This document shows positions 1 through 8,737 of a DNA stretch of 34,090 bases, piece after piece. The stretch spans positions 1 through 34,090 of the forward strand of contig JADJPW010000008.1 of assembly GCA_016713035.1 (NCBI GenBank), written 5' to 3'. The notes below the pieces were generated by a model. It saw only the letters and a list, made by a program, of their open reading frames with translations, was not told the DNA's origin and ran no database searches. Both the position numbers and the translations under genes were made by a program. The first letter of the stretch is position 1. Every line of letters begins with the position of its first letter. The DNA comes from Verrucomicrobiaceae bacterium. GTDB lineage: Bacteria > Verrucomicrobiota > Verrucomicrobiia > Verrucomicrobiales > Verrucomicrobiaceae.

Positions 1-539
1 GACTCATCCTATGCGGCTGGATAATCTCATCCTCACCAATGAATACGTCCACAGCACGGCAAACAGGGGATTACCTCATTGTTCATGGAGATGGATTCGA
101 TGCTGGCGACACACACAATCATGCCTGGTTAGCGAAGCTAGGCGGCGGCAGCCACAATTTCCTCTCCGCTTCCAGCAACCGCGTCATCGACTGGGCAGGC
201 CGGCTGGGAAGAGCCCTTCTCCTCGTCAAGTGGGCCAAAGCCAAGGTGAAGTGGTCAAATCAGCCCCATGGGCCGCGGAGGAGCAAGTGGTGGAGCTCGC
301 GCTCGCTGGCGTCAGTGTGCAGGGCTCATCTGCGGTCATATCCATACACCTGCGGATAAAAACTACCGCATGACATTCACTACCCGAACTCGGGTGACTG
401 GGTAGAGTCTCTCACCGCCATCATCGAGCCAGAGGACGGGCGCTTTGAGATCATCACATACGACGCCTTTTGCCAGCGCACTGGCCGCGAGCCAAAGAAG
501 CTCTCGAATTGTATCAAAATCGTCATGATGAAGATGTGA
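1..539 (+). pseudogene. UDP-2,3-diacylglucosamine pyrophosphatase-like metallophosphoesterase, C-terminal part, frameshifted
   Basis: Pieces in different frames join into the C-terminal two thirds of a calcineurin-type phosphoesterase of the LpxH-like (COG2908) family. In order they read YLIVHGDGFDA and HNHAWLAKLGG (about 68-150), EEQVVELALA (about 280-310), the metal-binding CGHIHTPADKNYR (about 332-370), and NSGDWVESLTAIIE running to a TGA at 537-539. These are in at least three frames, so several indels are needed between them. Known members hydrolyse UDP-2,3-diacylglucosamine or related nucleotide-linked substrates in lipid A/envelope metabolism using a dinuclear metal centre; which substrate this one uses cannot be read. 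The 5' end lies outside the window. The last 57 codons (372-539) are in one clean frame. The broken frame may be sequence error, because the next gene shows the same kind of damage. Confidence 0.7.
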
Positions 540-568
540 TCTGATAGTCTTTTCCGCCACGCTCTACT

Positions 569-1267
569 ATGCACGACCATATCCTCTCCACCTACAATGC
601 CTCCATGGACCGCCTACGCCAAGATGTGTTGGCAATGGCTAGCATGGCACGAAAAATCTCGCCTGTGCTCTGCGTGGCCTCCTCGAGCGTGATACAGATC
701 TTTTGCAATGCCTCCATCGCCGCTGATCAGGATGTGAACGAACTGGAAAAAGCCGTCGATAAACTCGGCATGCAGGTGCTGGTGGAAATTCCAACCCACC
801 GCGCATGATCTCGCGCCGTGATGGGCACCATCCGTGTGGCGAATAACATCGAGCGCATCGCAGATCAGGCCAGCAGCATCGCCAAGCGTGCCCGGTTGAT
901 CAATAATCTGCCCGAGATACCCGAGGTGAAGCTCATCCAGCCTGTGTATGAGCTTTGTGCCCGCAATCTGGAGGCTAGCATCCAGGCTTTCATCGACGGC
1001 GACTCCGAGGCCGCGGCTGCCGCTCGTAAAATGGATAAGGAGCTCGACGCTGCGGAAAAAGCGCTCGATCGAGACATCATCGCCGTGATGGAGACTCGCC
1101 AAGCAGCATTGGAAGGGTACATCCACCTCATTTTCATCGCTCGTTTTCTCGAACGAGTCGGTGATCACGCGAAGAACATCTGCGAGGACACCGTCTTCAT
1201 TGATCGAGCAGAGGATATCCGCTTTATGAAGGGTAAACGCACTGAGGACTCTCCTGCGGAGAATTGA
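569..1267 (+). pseudogene. phoU: PhoU-type phosphate signalling regulator, frameshifted in its N-terminal half
   Basis: PhoU is a cytoplasmic helical protein that links the Pst phosphate transporter to the PhoR/PhoB two-component system and dampens the phosphate regulon. The second half is one clean frame (818-1267) and carries both PhoU three-helix metal-site signatures: NNIERIADQASSIAKRA and FLERVGDHAKNICED. The start MHDHILSTYNASMDRLRQDV is at 569. Between about 645 and 830 the expected sequence (ACALRGLLERDTDL, then NASIAADQDVNELEKAVD, then QPTAHDL, then RAVMGTI) is spread over different frames, so about four single-base indels are needed. Repaired length would be about 230 residues, normal for the family. 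No pst genes are visible; they may lie upstream of the window. Identity is firm, integrity is not. Confidence 0.82.
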
Positions 1268-1295
1268 GCGGGCGGATTTCAGTGATCAGCGTCAC

Positions 1296-1679
1296 TCAAT
1301 GGTGCATCCATTGATGAATCCAGCCTGCTAGGGCTGCGATACCACCCAGCACCACCAGCCACTCCATCGCGAGGCTGAGGCGGCGGGAGTTCTGCACGCT
1401 CTTCTGGGAAAGAGTGAGCTTCTTTTTCCGGCGTGAGGCTGTGGGGGCAGACTCCATCGGTGGCAGTATGTCCAGCGTAGCGAGTCGGTGTGCTTTTTGC
1501 AGACGCGGGGCATCAGCGATGAGGCACTCCAAGCGGTGAATCTCCTCGTTCACGCGTGAGGCTTGACGCTGAAGCTGACGTGGCTTCGTGAGCTGCGGCG
1601 CGGGGGCTCGTCCTAACTCAGTAGCGGTTTTCGGACGGCGTGAGCGCACTTTGCGATTTCCAGAAGAGAAGAGAGCCAT
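1296..1679 (-). CDS. Small basic protein with C-terminal membrane anchor, function unknown
   Basis: A 127-residue protein I do not recognise. The first half is rich in Arg/Lys/Gln (for example RKVRSRRPKTATELG), with a short helical stretch around residues 38-60 (RQASRVNEEIHRLECLIAD). A second basic cluster, SRRKKKLTLSQKS, sits near residue 83. A single hydrophobic span (WLVVLGGIAALAGWIHQW) lies at the extreme C-terminus, so the protein is probably tail-anchored with its bulk in the cytoplasm. It is last in a four-gene minus-strand run with a 60-nt gap to the preceding gene, which has the same architecture. The two may be partners in one envelope assembly, by inference. The opposite-strand neighbour phoU converges on it with 28 nt between the stops. 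Confidence 0.62.
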   Translation of the reverse strand: MALFSSGNRKVRSRRPKTATELGRAPAPQLTKPRQLQRQASRVNEEIHRLECLIADAPRLQKAHRLATLDILPPMESAPTASRRKKKLTLSQKSVQNSRRLSLAMEWLVVLGGIAALAGWIHQWMHH

Positions 1680-1739
1680 GGTGTGAGCGAGAAGGGAGGG
1701 TGAGGCGTTTCAGTTTCAGGGAAAAAAGACAGACCGCTG

Positions 1740-2447
1740 TCAGAACATCAATTTTGCCAGCACTAAGCCGAGCAGCAGAGCGGCGATCAGCGGCGCAGTG
1801 AAGGCGGTGCCCCGGCGCAGCCAGATGATCAGTTCTTCTGAGCCAGTGGCATACACCGGTGTATGCTCTGTGCTCTCAGCCTCCGTCGCAGGGGTGGCTG
1901 CGTGGTGGCTCATCGCTGCGGCGACGGGATTCGGCTCATGATGACGCAGGGACTCGAGTCTGCGCAGGCCCTTGGAATAATCTGCCTCAGCGTCTTCGAT
2001 GGCACACAGAGCGTGGTCGAGTTCTTCATCCACTTGGCTACGGTGCCATTTTTCTGGCTGGAGACTCTTGAGGATGTCGAGGTGGCGTTTGAAGTCGTCA
2101 TGAGTGACGCTGAGCTCTTCGACACGCTTTTGAGCGTCATAGAGATCCACGCTCCACGCTGCTCGCAGAGCGGGCGATTTTTCCAAAAGATCACGTTTGC
2201 CCGCGACGAAGCGCTCTTGCTTCACTCGCAGCGTCTCGAGGTGCTGCTTTTGGCGCTCGATTTCCTCCTGCTGCATGCGGAGTTGGAGGAGTTGCTCTTG
2301 GGCGACTTTGACCTTGTGATCGACGTCGTCGAGTGAGGATGCGTTCTCCATGAATTCAGGAGCGTCATCGAAGTGGAGGAGTTCCTCTTCAAGGTGGCCT
2401 GGGGCAGCGACAGTGGCTGTGGCAGATGCGGGAGCTTTACGAGTCAT
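1740..2447 (-). CDS. Coiled-coil protein with C-terminal transmembrane anchor, function unknown
   Basis: A 235-residue protein without a family I can name. Residues about 40-110 form a strongly heptad-like, Glu/Gln/Arg-rich coiled coil (VKVAQEQLLQLRMQQEEIER and onward). A second helical region follows at about 110-170. A low-complexity Ala/Thr/Glu linker at about 175-200 leads to one membrane span at the C-terminus (TAPLIAALLLGLVLAKLMF). There is no signal peptide, so a tail-anchored cytoplasmic coiled coil is the likely topology. It sits 36 nt downstream of the ABC-2-like permease and 60 nt upstream of the smaller tail-anchored protein on the same strand, which suggests cotranscription. Confidence 0.75.
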   Translation of the reverse strand: MTRKAPASATATVAAPGHLEEELLHFDDAPEFMENASSLDDVDHKVKVAQEQLLQLRMQQEEIERQKQHLETLRVKQERFVAGKRDLLEKSPALRAAWSVDLYDAQKRVEELSVTHDDFKRHLDILKSLQPEKWHRSQVDEELDHALCAIEDAEADYSKGLRRLESLRHHEPNPVAAAMSHHAATPATEAESTEHTPVYATGSEELIIWLRRGTAFTAPLIAALLLGLVLAKLMF

Positions 2448-2483
2448 ATCAGGCGTTCAATTATTTATTCAGCGCCTTAGATA

Positions 2484-4201
2484 TTATAGATCTCTTAAAT
2501 AATCCAGATTTTTCATTCTGCTTTTTGCAAAAAAATACGGAACACCCCCAGTAACTGCCGTTATGAACAGTAGTAGCCCCAGACTTAGTCCCTCTAAAGG
2601 TAGATTCGGCGGCGGCATCGCGGCTTCCGTCGAAGATAGCGTCTGCCAGGAAGGGATCAGCACCAGCGCCATCCCCATGAGGATGTAGAGAAAGCTGCCG
2701 ATCAGGCAGACAGTGCCTCCAAAGCCAGAAACAATGCGTGCTGGATTCGCCTCGCGGAAATTCGGCAGCAAGGCACCGAGTGACAGCGCCAGTGAAGTGA
2801 GCCCATAACTCATCATCATCATCGCCAGCGCAAAGAACAGCATACGCTGTGGTGGCATGCCCAGTGAAAAGCCCGAAAGGCAAACCAACAGTGTCATCAT
2901 TAGCGCCAGCACACCCGCACCTAGGCGAAACTTGAGAGTGAGGATGCGCTGCAGCGGCACGGGAGAGAGCCCCAAAATCCACATCCTCCTCCCCTCCAGA
3001 CTGAACTGCGGATACATAAAGCGAGTCGTCAAAGTCGAAAGAGCCAAGCAGCAGACCAGTAGATTCAAGTGACAGATCACCGTGGACCAAAAGGCATTTT
3101 GCAGATCATAACCCATGCGCCGTAAATTCGCGGAATAGATCAGCAAGAGGCCGAAAATGATCGCGCACTGCCCCCACTGCACAGGCTCACGTAAAAAAAT
3201 CCGCACCTCCTTTTCCAAAATGGCGAACGAAGCACGGTCCAGAGCCAGCATCCGGCGCAGCCACTCAGATCCGCGAGCAGGCTCGGCTGTGATGCGAGCA
3301 TTTTCAGCCCGGCGAGTCGGCGCAGCCGCCATCACGCGATCCCACGCCGGTGGGAAGATTTTTCCCGCCATCCACCCCGTCACCACCAGCGCCACCAGCG
3401 CATGACTCAGCAGCACTAGGTGAAAAAACAACGCCCGGCTCATACTGCCACGCCCAGTCGAGTACACCGCCTCAGCAACCCAAGAACTAGGTAGCAATGG
3501 ATGCATGCAGATCTCCGTGTGCTTCAGGATTTCAGTGACTCCCATCGCCACATCACCCGTGCGCACTGCATTGAAATCGAACGTCATGAACTCCACAACG
3601 CCGCGCCCAGCAACATCACCGCCAACGCAGCAAAAGGCCGCCACCACCAGCGCCGCGCATGCCGCACCAGCAGTAAGAGCAGCCATGTCGATAAATTCGC
3701 CGCGATCCCCACCAGGCAAATCAAAGCAGGAGCCGTGGAGAGAAAGAACCCAGCCCCAGCATCATAAATGCGGCCCAGCGCCAACAAAATCGGAGCACTC
3801 AGCACCACGAGTCCCCAGCTCGCCAACAACATCCCCTCGAGCGTCTTCCACATCACCAGACTACGTGGAGAAAGCGGCAGCGCCACCTGCCACTCCATAT
3901 CCTTCTTTCGGAACAAACCCATACCCGTGATCGTCGCATTCGAGAGAACCAACATGACGAAAAAGAAGAAAAACAGCAGGTAAACCAGCCTCTCTGCCAG
4001 CAGCGGCCCCAGCAGTGGAATATTCATGATATAATCCAAGCCACGCCGAACCATCAGATACGACGCCACCGCGTAAAATGCCAAAAACGTCCCCACAGTG
4101 ATCGCTAGCAGGCGGTTCTGGCTCAGGCCATGCACGGTCTTGTTCACCAGCATCCGCCAGTGAAATCGCGCCAGCAGCCCCGTGGTAGCTGCCACCGTCA
4201 T
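2484..4201 (-). CDS. ABC-2-type multi-pass permease (putative ABC exporter), one frame break
   Basis: Two frames join into one polytopic protein of about 570 residues. The N-terminal part (4201 down to about 3600) starts MTVAATTGLLARFHWRMLVN, has spans around LLAITVGTFLAFYAVASYL and LVYLLFFFFFVMLVLSNATI, and contains a loop reading FRKKDMEWQVALPLSPRSL. The C-terminal part (about 3610 to 2484) resumes as FMTFDFNAVRTGDVAMG and has at least six more spans. Both halves contain the kind of cytoplasmic loop (LPLSPRSL; LGLSPVPLQRIL) found in ABC-2 permeases that work as duplicated modules. The break needs a one-base change near 3584-3610. No ATP-binding partner is visible within the window, which is unusual for this class. 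Neighbours 36 and 41 nt away on the same strand suggest an operon. Confidence 0.75.
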
Positions 4202-4242
4202 CCTGGCCCTCCGCTAGAAAGTGATGCATCCATGCTGCGGGG

Positions 4243-5187
4243 TTATTTCTTATCGACCATTTCTGCCAGCTTATACTCTAGTTCCGCGATCTTGTAACCG
4301 TCTTCACGGGCCTTCTTCCGAGCATCCGCCTCTAATTGGGCGATTTTCTCCTCCAGCTCCTTCACACGTCGATCCCCGCCCGCACCCTGTGGCGCTGGAG
4401 CAGGTGTCCGCACCACCTCCACCGTCTTGATCGGCGCACTCGGCATCCCCACCGCCGTCATGAATTCCTTCTGCACCATCGCCAGTCGGTTCTCCGTCGC
4501 AGCGAGCGTCTTTTGGAGTTGTGCGAGCTTCGCCTCACTTTGAACCCTCGATTCCACAGCCTTGTTCAGCTCATTCTGCAAACCACCTTCAGCCAGAAAA
4601 GCTTCATGCTCACTCACCACTCGTTTCAGCTCCGCATCCCGCTCATCGAGATCCTTCTTGGTACGTGTTCCAAACTCCTGCGCCTCTGCCAATCGCCGAT
4701 CCAGATCACTCGCCCGCGCAGTCTGGGCCACCATAGCCTGATCCAGTGCCCGCACACGGCCCTGCTCGGCGCTCAGAGCCATCTCAAGATCTTTGATCCG
4801 ATCCAGCGTCGGAGCCAATTTCGCCGCGACCTCACGCGTAGCAGTCAAATCAGCCTCCAAGGCAGCAATGCGCTGTTCCGCATCCCTTTGACGACGTTCC
4901 GCCGAGTCGCTTAGCGCCTTAAAGCGAGAGTCCAGATCCTCATACCTCGCCACCGACTCATCTAGTCGCCGTTTCGCCTCCGCAGCCGCCTGATCGGCCT
5001 CTGCCTTAGCAGAACGACTTGCCGCATCAGACTCAGAGCGCAAACCATCAAGCTCCGCAGCCGCCTGAGCGGACATTTCGGCCATTTTTTTCCGCCCATA
5101 CCACCACAGTCCTCCACCGACTGTCAGCGCCGCCAAAAGAGCGCCGGACACGGCGTCCCCCAGACCTGGAATGAAGCTCAAAAACAT
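4243..5187 (-). CDS. N-terminally membrane-anchored long coiled-coil protein, function unknown
   Basis: The protein is about 314 residues long if it starts at the ATG at 5187. An upstream in-frame ATG at 5244 would add 19 residues, but the 5187 start puts the membrane segment directly at the N-terminus (MFLSFIPGLGDAVSGALLAA...), so I prefer it. After the span comes WWYGRKKM, then an almost continuous Ala/Glu/Lys/Arg-rich coiled coil to about residue 240. A Pro-rich break (RTPAPAPQGAGG) near residue 265 is followed by a second short coiled coil to the end. The closest general analogy is envelope scaffold or TolA/RmuC-like architecture, but no catalytic domain is present. It is first in the four-gene minus-strand cluster, with a 41-nt gap to the permease. 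Confidence 0.8.
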   Translation of the reverse strand: MFLSFIPGLGDAVSGALLAALTVGGGLWWYGRKKMAEMSAQAAAELDGLRSESDAASRSAKAEADQAAAEAKRRLDESVARYEDLDSRFKALSDSAERRQRDAEQRIAALEADLTATREVAAKLAPTLDRIKDLEMALSAEQGRVRALDQAMVAQTARASDLDRRLAEAQEFGTRTKKDLDERDAELKRVVSEHEAFLAEGGLQNELNKAVESRVQSEAKLAQLQKTLAATENRLAMVQKEFMTAVGMPSAPIKTVEVVRTPAPAPQGAGGDRRVKELEEKIAQLEADARKKAREDGYKIAELEYKLAEMVDKK

Positions 5188-5282
5188 CCGATTACTTAAA
5201 ACAGTTCGTCCAGTTCCTGTCCAGTCCACAATCGCACGAAACAATCATCCTCCAATGCACGAGAAGTTGAAGAATTGGCAAA

Positions 5283-6422
5283 CTAAGTCCCGTCGTTCAA
5301 ATCGCGCAGCGCATACAAATCGCCTTCGGACTCGCGGATTCGGCGAGCGCCTCTTCGACGAGCCCGACCAAACAAACCGCGATTTTCCCCGAAAAACGCA
5401 TCCACGAACTCCCGCGAGCCAATCACCGCTCCATCCGCAAAATGTCGCACCCGCGAGCGAACCAACTCACCCAGCGATAACTTCCCCTTTTCCGCCAAAA
5501 CCTCCTCCGCGCGCTTCCCGCTCACCCCACGCCGCGCCACCGCCTTTCCATCCGCCGTTTTCACCTCACGCCCCACCGAAAACAGCATCTGCCGATACCC
5601 CTCCCGCGCTCCCCTCTTCACCCAATCCGTCTCAGACACATCTCGCCCCGTCACTCGGCAAATCCCGCGCTGACACTCCCTATTCCCACCCAGCGCCTCC
5701 GCATACCCGCACCAGCGGTAATCCTTCGGATCACTCACCAGCCCACCTCGCACTGGATTGAGATCAATATACGCCGCCATCGCCAAGAGCGGATCACCCT
5801 TTCCCTCCACTAGCACACTGCGGAACCGATCCATCCAGAGCGTCCCCTTCCGCTTGTGCCGCTTGTTATACCACCGCGAAAACCGCTGCTTCACCTCCTT
5901 CGCAAACACCGCCACATCACAAAACCTCCTTTTGAGCAGCCCCAGCCGATGCTGCACCACCGCCTCCGAGCCGCGCTTCCGCAGTTCCGCAAAGTCCTCC
6001 TGCAACTGCTCCACGAACACCTTGCTATACAGCACCCGCAGATGCCGCATCAGCCGTTCCTCCCCCTGCGTCCCACCAAACTGCTCCTCCACCCACCTCT
6101 TCTGATCCGGCACCTCCACCAGCGCATGAAAGTGGTTCCCCATCACACAATACGTCAGCAACCGCACCCCACAAAACTCCGCCAGCCTCCAGAGCACCCT
6201 GCGCAGCGCCTCCTTCTCCACATCATCCCAAAACACCGCCCCGCCGCAGGTCCGGGACATGACATGGAAGCAATTCGTCTGCGCCTGAAACCCCTTCACC
6301 CTGCGCATGGACCTCCCCGCCTGGAGATAAGGCCCCGTCTTGGCATTTACGCCCACAAGTTGCTCTTCGAGCGGCAGCTCTCGGATCGAATCGACAGATA
6401 GTGGAGCGGAAGCAGTGTTCAT
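5283..6422 (-). CDS. REP-associated tyrosine transposase-like protein (RAYT, Y1/HUH family)
   Basis: A single-strand DNA transposase of the IS200-like Y1 superfamily. From the ATG at 6422, the HUH metal motif is in CVMGNHFHALVEVP (His97 and His99). The nucleophile helix AAYIDLNPVRGGLV places the catalytic Tyr near residue 218. The preceding loop GTLWMDRFRSVLVEG is the family's W-x-x-R-F-x-S signature. All catalytic residues are present and the frame is intact, so it may be active. At about 380 residues it is longer than a minimal Y1 transposase because of an N-terminal lead of about 40 residues and a basic C-terminal tail (FGRARRRGARRIRES). An ATG at 6458 is an alternative start; neither has a clear ribosome site. 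RAYTs are chromosomal, not IS-bounded, and in characterised species mobilise short palindromic REP elements. Short hairpin repeats occur in this region, the nearest partial one just upstream at 6468. Confidence 0.86.
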   Translation of the reverse strand: MNTASAPLSVDSIRELPLEEQLVGVNAKTGPYLQAGRSMRRVKGFQAQTNCFHVMSRTCGGAVFWDDVEKEALRRVLWRLAEFCGVRLLTYCVMGNHFHALVEVPDQKRWVEEQFGGTQGEERLMRHLRVLYSKVFVEQLQEDFAELRKRGSEAVVQHRLGLLKRRFCDVAVFAKEVKQRFSRWYNKRHKRKGTLWMDRFRSVLVEGKGDPLLAMAAYIDLNPVRGGLVSDPKDYRWCGYAEALGGNRECQRGICRVTGRDVSETDWVKRGAREGYRQMLFSVGREVKTADGKAVARRGVSGKRAEEVLAEKGKLSLGELVRSRVRHFADGAVIGSREFVDAFFGENRGLFGRARRRGARRIRESEGDLYALRDLNDGT

Positions 6423-6467
6423 GAGGTGGGGGCGTTGGAGATGGGCAATGCAGACCATTGGGAAATG

Positions 6468-6525
6468 GTTATCGAGTCAGCAACAACAAATCTAACTTTA
6501 AACCAGGCTATTAATTTGGCTATTA
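6468..6525 (+). repeat. 58-nt interspersed repeat, copy 1
   Basis: By eye this segment matches 8525-8582 at about 49 of 58 positions in the same orientation. The most conserved core is CAGCAACAACAAAT (6478-6491). It ends in a tandem pair of GGCTATTAATTT-like units (from 6506). It lies just upstream of the RAYT start, and its partner lies just upstream of the Kef antiporter start. Its left end also matches the right arm of the 8504 hairpin repeat, so this may be a truncated copy of a larger element. Confidence 0.75.
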
Positions 6526-6618
6526 ATTTGTCATTAAGCTGAACTCATTGGGCAACCGGCCGAGGTGAAGCCGCATTCCAAAGCGATCCGTGAGTTTCAG
6601 AAGCGCTGCAAGTGTGCC

Positions 6619-8445
6619 TCACACCTCACTCACATTCGCCCGGTCGCGTTCAAAAAGCTGGGTGAGCTGGATGCGGCGCTCGCGGGCGATGCTGGCGTAG
6701 GCGTCCACATTGTCATGCACGGGCAAGAGCAGGTGGAAGGTTTCCTCGTCGAAGCCTTTCCAGAGCTTCGCGGCGGCTTCCATGGCCTCGGCGGGCTTGC
6801 CGAGAACGCGGAGTGCCTTCACGCCGAGCTCGAGGGCGCTGTGCATCTGCTCGTGGACCACATCCTCTGAGCGCAGGCCGAGGCTGATGAAATCATACCT
6901 TTGATCGTAGTCATGCGCCCGAGCGAGGATGCGGACATTCGGGAAACGCTCCCGCACCTCGGTGACGAGCTGTGCCACCTTCGTGCGGTCGGCGAGGCTG
7001 ATGATGAGCAGGCGGGCCTGGGCGATGCCGGCGGCGTGGAGGAGATCGAGACGCGTGGCATCGCCATAGAAGACCTTGAAGCCAAAGGTTCGCAGCATGT
7101 CCACATGATCGGGATCGCTTTCCAGCACGGTTACTTTGACGCCCTGCGACATCATGAAGCGGCCGACGAAGTTCCCGAAGCGGCCGAAGCCTGCCATGAT
7201 CACCGGTGCGTCATGTTCATCAATGGCATCCGCCTCGCGTGCCGGGCTGCTGACGGCCAGGTAGCGCGGCGCGATGACTTTTTCATACAGCACAAAGAGC
7301 AGCGGCGTGACGGCCATGGACAACGCCACGACGGCGACGAGTAACTTAGAGGTTTCCTCATCGAGGATGTGCTGCTGAATCGCCATCGAAAGCAGCGCGA
7401 AGGCAAACTCACCGCCCTGAGCCAAGGCCAGCGCCAGCAACCAGCGATGACTACCGCGAAGCCGCAGCACGGTGGCCACCGCATACATCACCGCCGCTTT
7501 CGTCACGATCAAACCGATCACCAGCGCCGTGATGAGCACGGGCCTAGCTGCGATGCCGCTGAAATCGAGCGACGCCCCGACAGCGAGGAAAAACAGTCCA
7601 AGCAGCAGGCCTTTGAAAGGCTCCAGGTTGCTCTCCAACTCATGGCGATAGTGGCTTCCTGCGAGCACTACTCCCGCGACAAAAGCGCCGAGAGCCGGTG
7701 AGAGGCCCACCTCGGTCATTAGCAAAGCCACGCCCACGATCAGCAGCAAGGCGGCAGCGGTCAGTAGCTCCCGCAGGCCTGTTTTCGCGAGAATCGCAAA
7801 GCCACGCGGCACCACAAACTGCCCGGCGATCACGATGACCGCTACTGCGCCTAGTGTGACGAGCGGCTGCGCCCAATGCGGCAGCTCTTGCAGCCAGCCA
7901 TGATCCTCGCCCAATGCCGCACTGCTGGCGAGCAGGGGAAACATCGCCAGCATCGGGATGACGGAAATGTCTTGAAACAGCAGCACGGCAAAGGTGTCGC
8001 TACCCGCATCGCTGCGCAGCAGGGCCTTCTCTTGCAGCGTCTGAATCACGATGGCGGTGGAGGAAAGCGCCAGAATCATGCCTGCGGCGAGTGCAGGCTT
8101 CGCATCGAGGCCAAAAGCCATCGCCGCAGCGGCCACGGCCAAAGCGGTGCAACTCACCTGAAGGCCGCCGAGGCCGAAAATCGGTCCGCGCATGCGCCAG
8201 AGCCTCGCAGGCTCCAATTCGAGGCCGATCATGAAGAGCATAATCACCACGCCAAACTCCGCGAAGTGCATCGCTTCCTCGCCTTGAGTGCCACCCACCC
8301 ATCCGAGCGCAAAAGGACCGATCACCGCGCCGCCGATGAGATAGCCCAGCACGCTGCCTAGACCCATTCGATGCGCCACCGGCACCATCAGCACGGCGGT
8401 GGCGAGGTAGATGAAAGCAGAGAGAAAGAAATGCGCGTCGTGCAT
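6619..8445 (-). CDS. Kef-type monovalent cation:proton antiporter with TrkA-N domain (CPA2 family)
   Basis: An inner-membrane K+/H+ or Na+/H+ antiporter of about 608 residues. The N-terminal two thirds are a CPA2 exchanger domain with about 12 spans. It contains the family motifs GYLIGGAVIGPF, FGVVIMLFMIGLEL, ALSSTAIVIQTLQEK, FQDISVIPML and GAFVAGVVLAGS. From about residue 400 a Rossmann TrkA-N (RCK-like) domain follows, with the nucleotide motif MAGFGRFGNFVGRF, the acidic LESDPD that binds the ribose, and YGDATRLDLL. The C-terminal 90 residues are helical (KLWKGFDEETFHLL...). The start at 8445 (MHDAHFFLSAFIYL) is chosen because the hydrophobic helix follows at once; 8463 is an alternative. 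KefB/KefC members are gated by glutathione adducts, but nothing here proves that ligand. The gene stands alone, bracketed by the two copies of a 58-nt repeat. Confidence 0.93.
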   Translation of the reverse strand: MHDAHFFLSAFIYLATAVLMVPVAHRMGLGSVLGYLIGGAVIGPFALGWVGGTQGEEAMHFAEFGVVIMLFMIGLELEPARLWRMRGPIFGLGGLQVSCTALAVAAAAMAFGLDAKPALAAGMILALSSTAIVIQTLQEKALLRSDAGSDTFAVLLFQDISVIPMLAMFPLLASSAALGEDHGWLQELPHWAQPLVTLGAVAVIVIAGQFVVPRGFAILAKTGLRELLTAAALLLIVGVALLMTEVGLSPALGAFVAGVVLAGSHYRHELESNLEPFKGLLLGLFFLAVGASLDFSGIAARPVLITALVIGLIVTKAAVMYAVATVLRLRGSHRWLLALALAQGGEFAFALLSMAIQQHILDEETSKLLVAVVALSMAVTPLLFVLYEKVIAPRYLAVSSPAREADAIDEHDAPVIMAGFGRFGNFVGRFMMSQGVKVTVLESDPDHVDMLRTFGFKVFYGDATRLDLLHAAGIAQARLLIISLADRTKVAQLVTEVRERFPNVRILARAHDYDQRYDFISLGLRSEDVVHEQMHSALELGVKALRVLGKPAEAMEAAAKLWKGFDEETFHLLLPVHDNVDAYASIARERRIQLTQLFERDRANVSEV

Positions 8446-8465
8446 GCGGCGACGAGCAAGCACGC

Positions 8466-8507
8466 GGCGGGCATCTCGTCAAAAACCTTTCGTGATCGTC
8501 GCCGCTC
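8466..8507 (+). repeat. 42-nt interspersed repeat, copy 1
   Basis: Matches 10790-10831 at 40 of 42 positions in the same orientation, differing only at the seventh base and in the CGTC(G/A)CCG core. The conserved centre includes CGTCAAAAACCTTTCGTGAT. It directly precedes, and overlaps by 4 nt, the perfect hairpin at 8504-8534. It is not part of any gene; antisense frames that cross both copies give the same peptide fragment (GDDHERFLTR), which is a by-product of the repeat. Confidence 0.88.
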
Positions 8508-8534
8508 AATAAGTTTCCAGCCACGTTATTGAGC
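8504..8534 (+). repeat. Hairpin repeat with 13-nt loop, copy 1 (perfect 9-bp stem)
   Basis: Arms GCTCAATAA (8504-8512) and TTATTGAGC (8526-8534) are perfect inverted repeats around the 13-nt loop GTTTCCAGCCACG. Three more elements with the same AATAAGT...CG(T/C)TATT framework and the same 13-nt loop length occur at 10764, 10891 and 11054, all in the same orientation. There is no T-run, so a simple intrinsic terminator is unlikely. Confidence 0.8.
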
Positions 8535-8582
8535 CAGCAACAACAAATGTAACTGTAAACCTGGCTATTTAACTGGCTATTT
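8525..8582 (+). repeat. 58-nt interspersed repeat, copy 2
   Basis: Partner of 6468-6525, with the core CAGCAACAACAAAT (8535-8548). It ends in a tandem TGGCTATTTA pair (from 8562). It overlaps the right arm of the 8504 hairpin, so hairpin and 58-nt repeat form one composite unit here. Confidence 0.75.
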
Positions 8583-8737
8583 ATTCCGCTAGATAGCTAC
8601 CCATCTCTGGAAATCCGTCTCCGTCAGGCAAGACTCGGTCGCACTGGCTGCCCTCTACGCCCATTTATGAAAATCCAATTTTAGACACCGTTGTGTGAAC
8701 GCTACCGCGCTGCCGCTTAAGTGAGTGCCATTCTGAT

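Noticed and set aside
8000..8524. 174-codon minus-strand frame whose start region resembles the start of the IS200 remnant frame
   Set aside because: The similarity is just the translated 42-nt repeat; the rest is a shadow of the Kef gene.
8690..8725. tRNA-like string (GAACGCTACCGCGCTGCC) resembling an antisense D-arm/anticodon region
   Set aside because: No T-arm, acceptor stem or GGTTCGAATCC-type element nearby in either strand, so no cloverleaf can be built.
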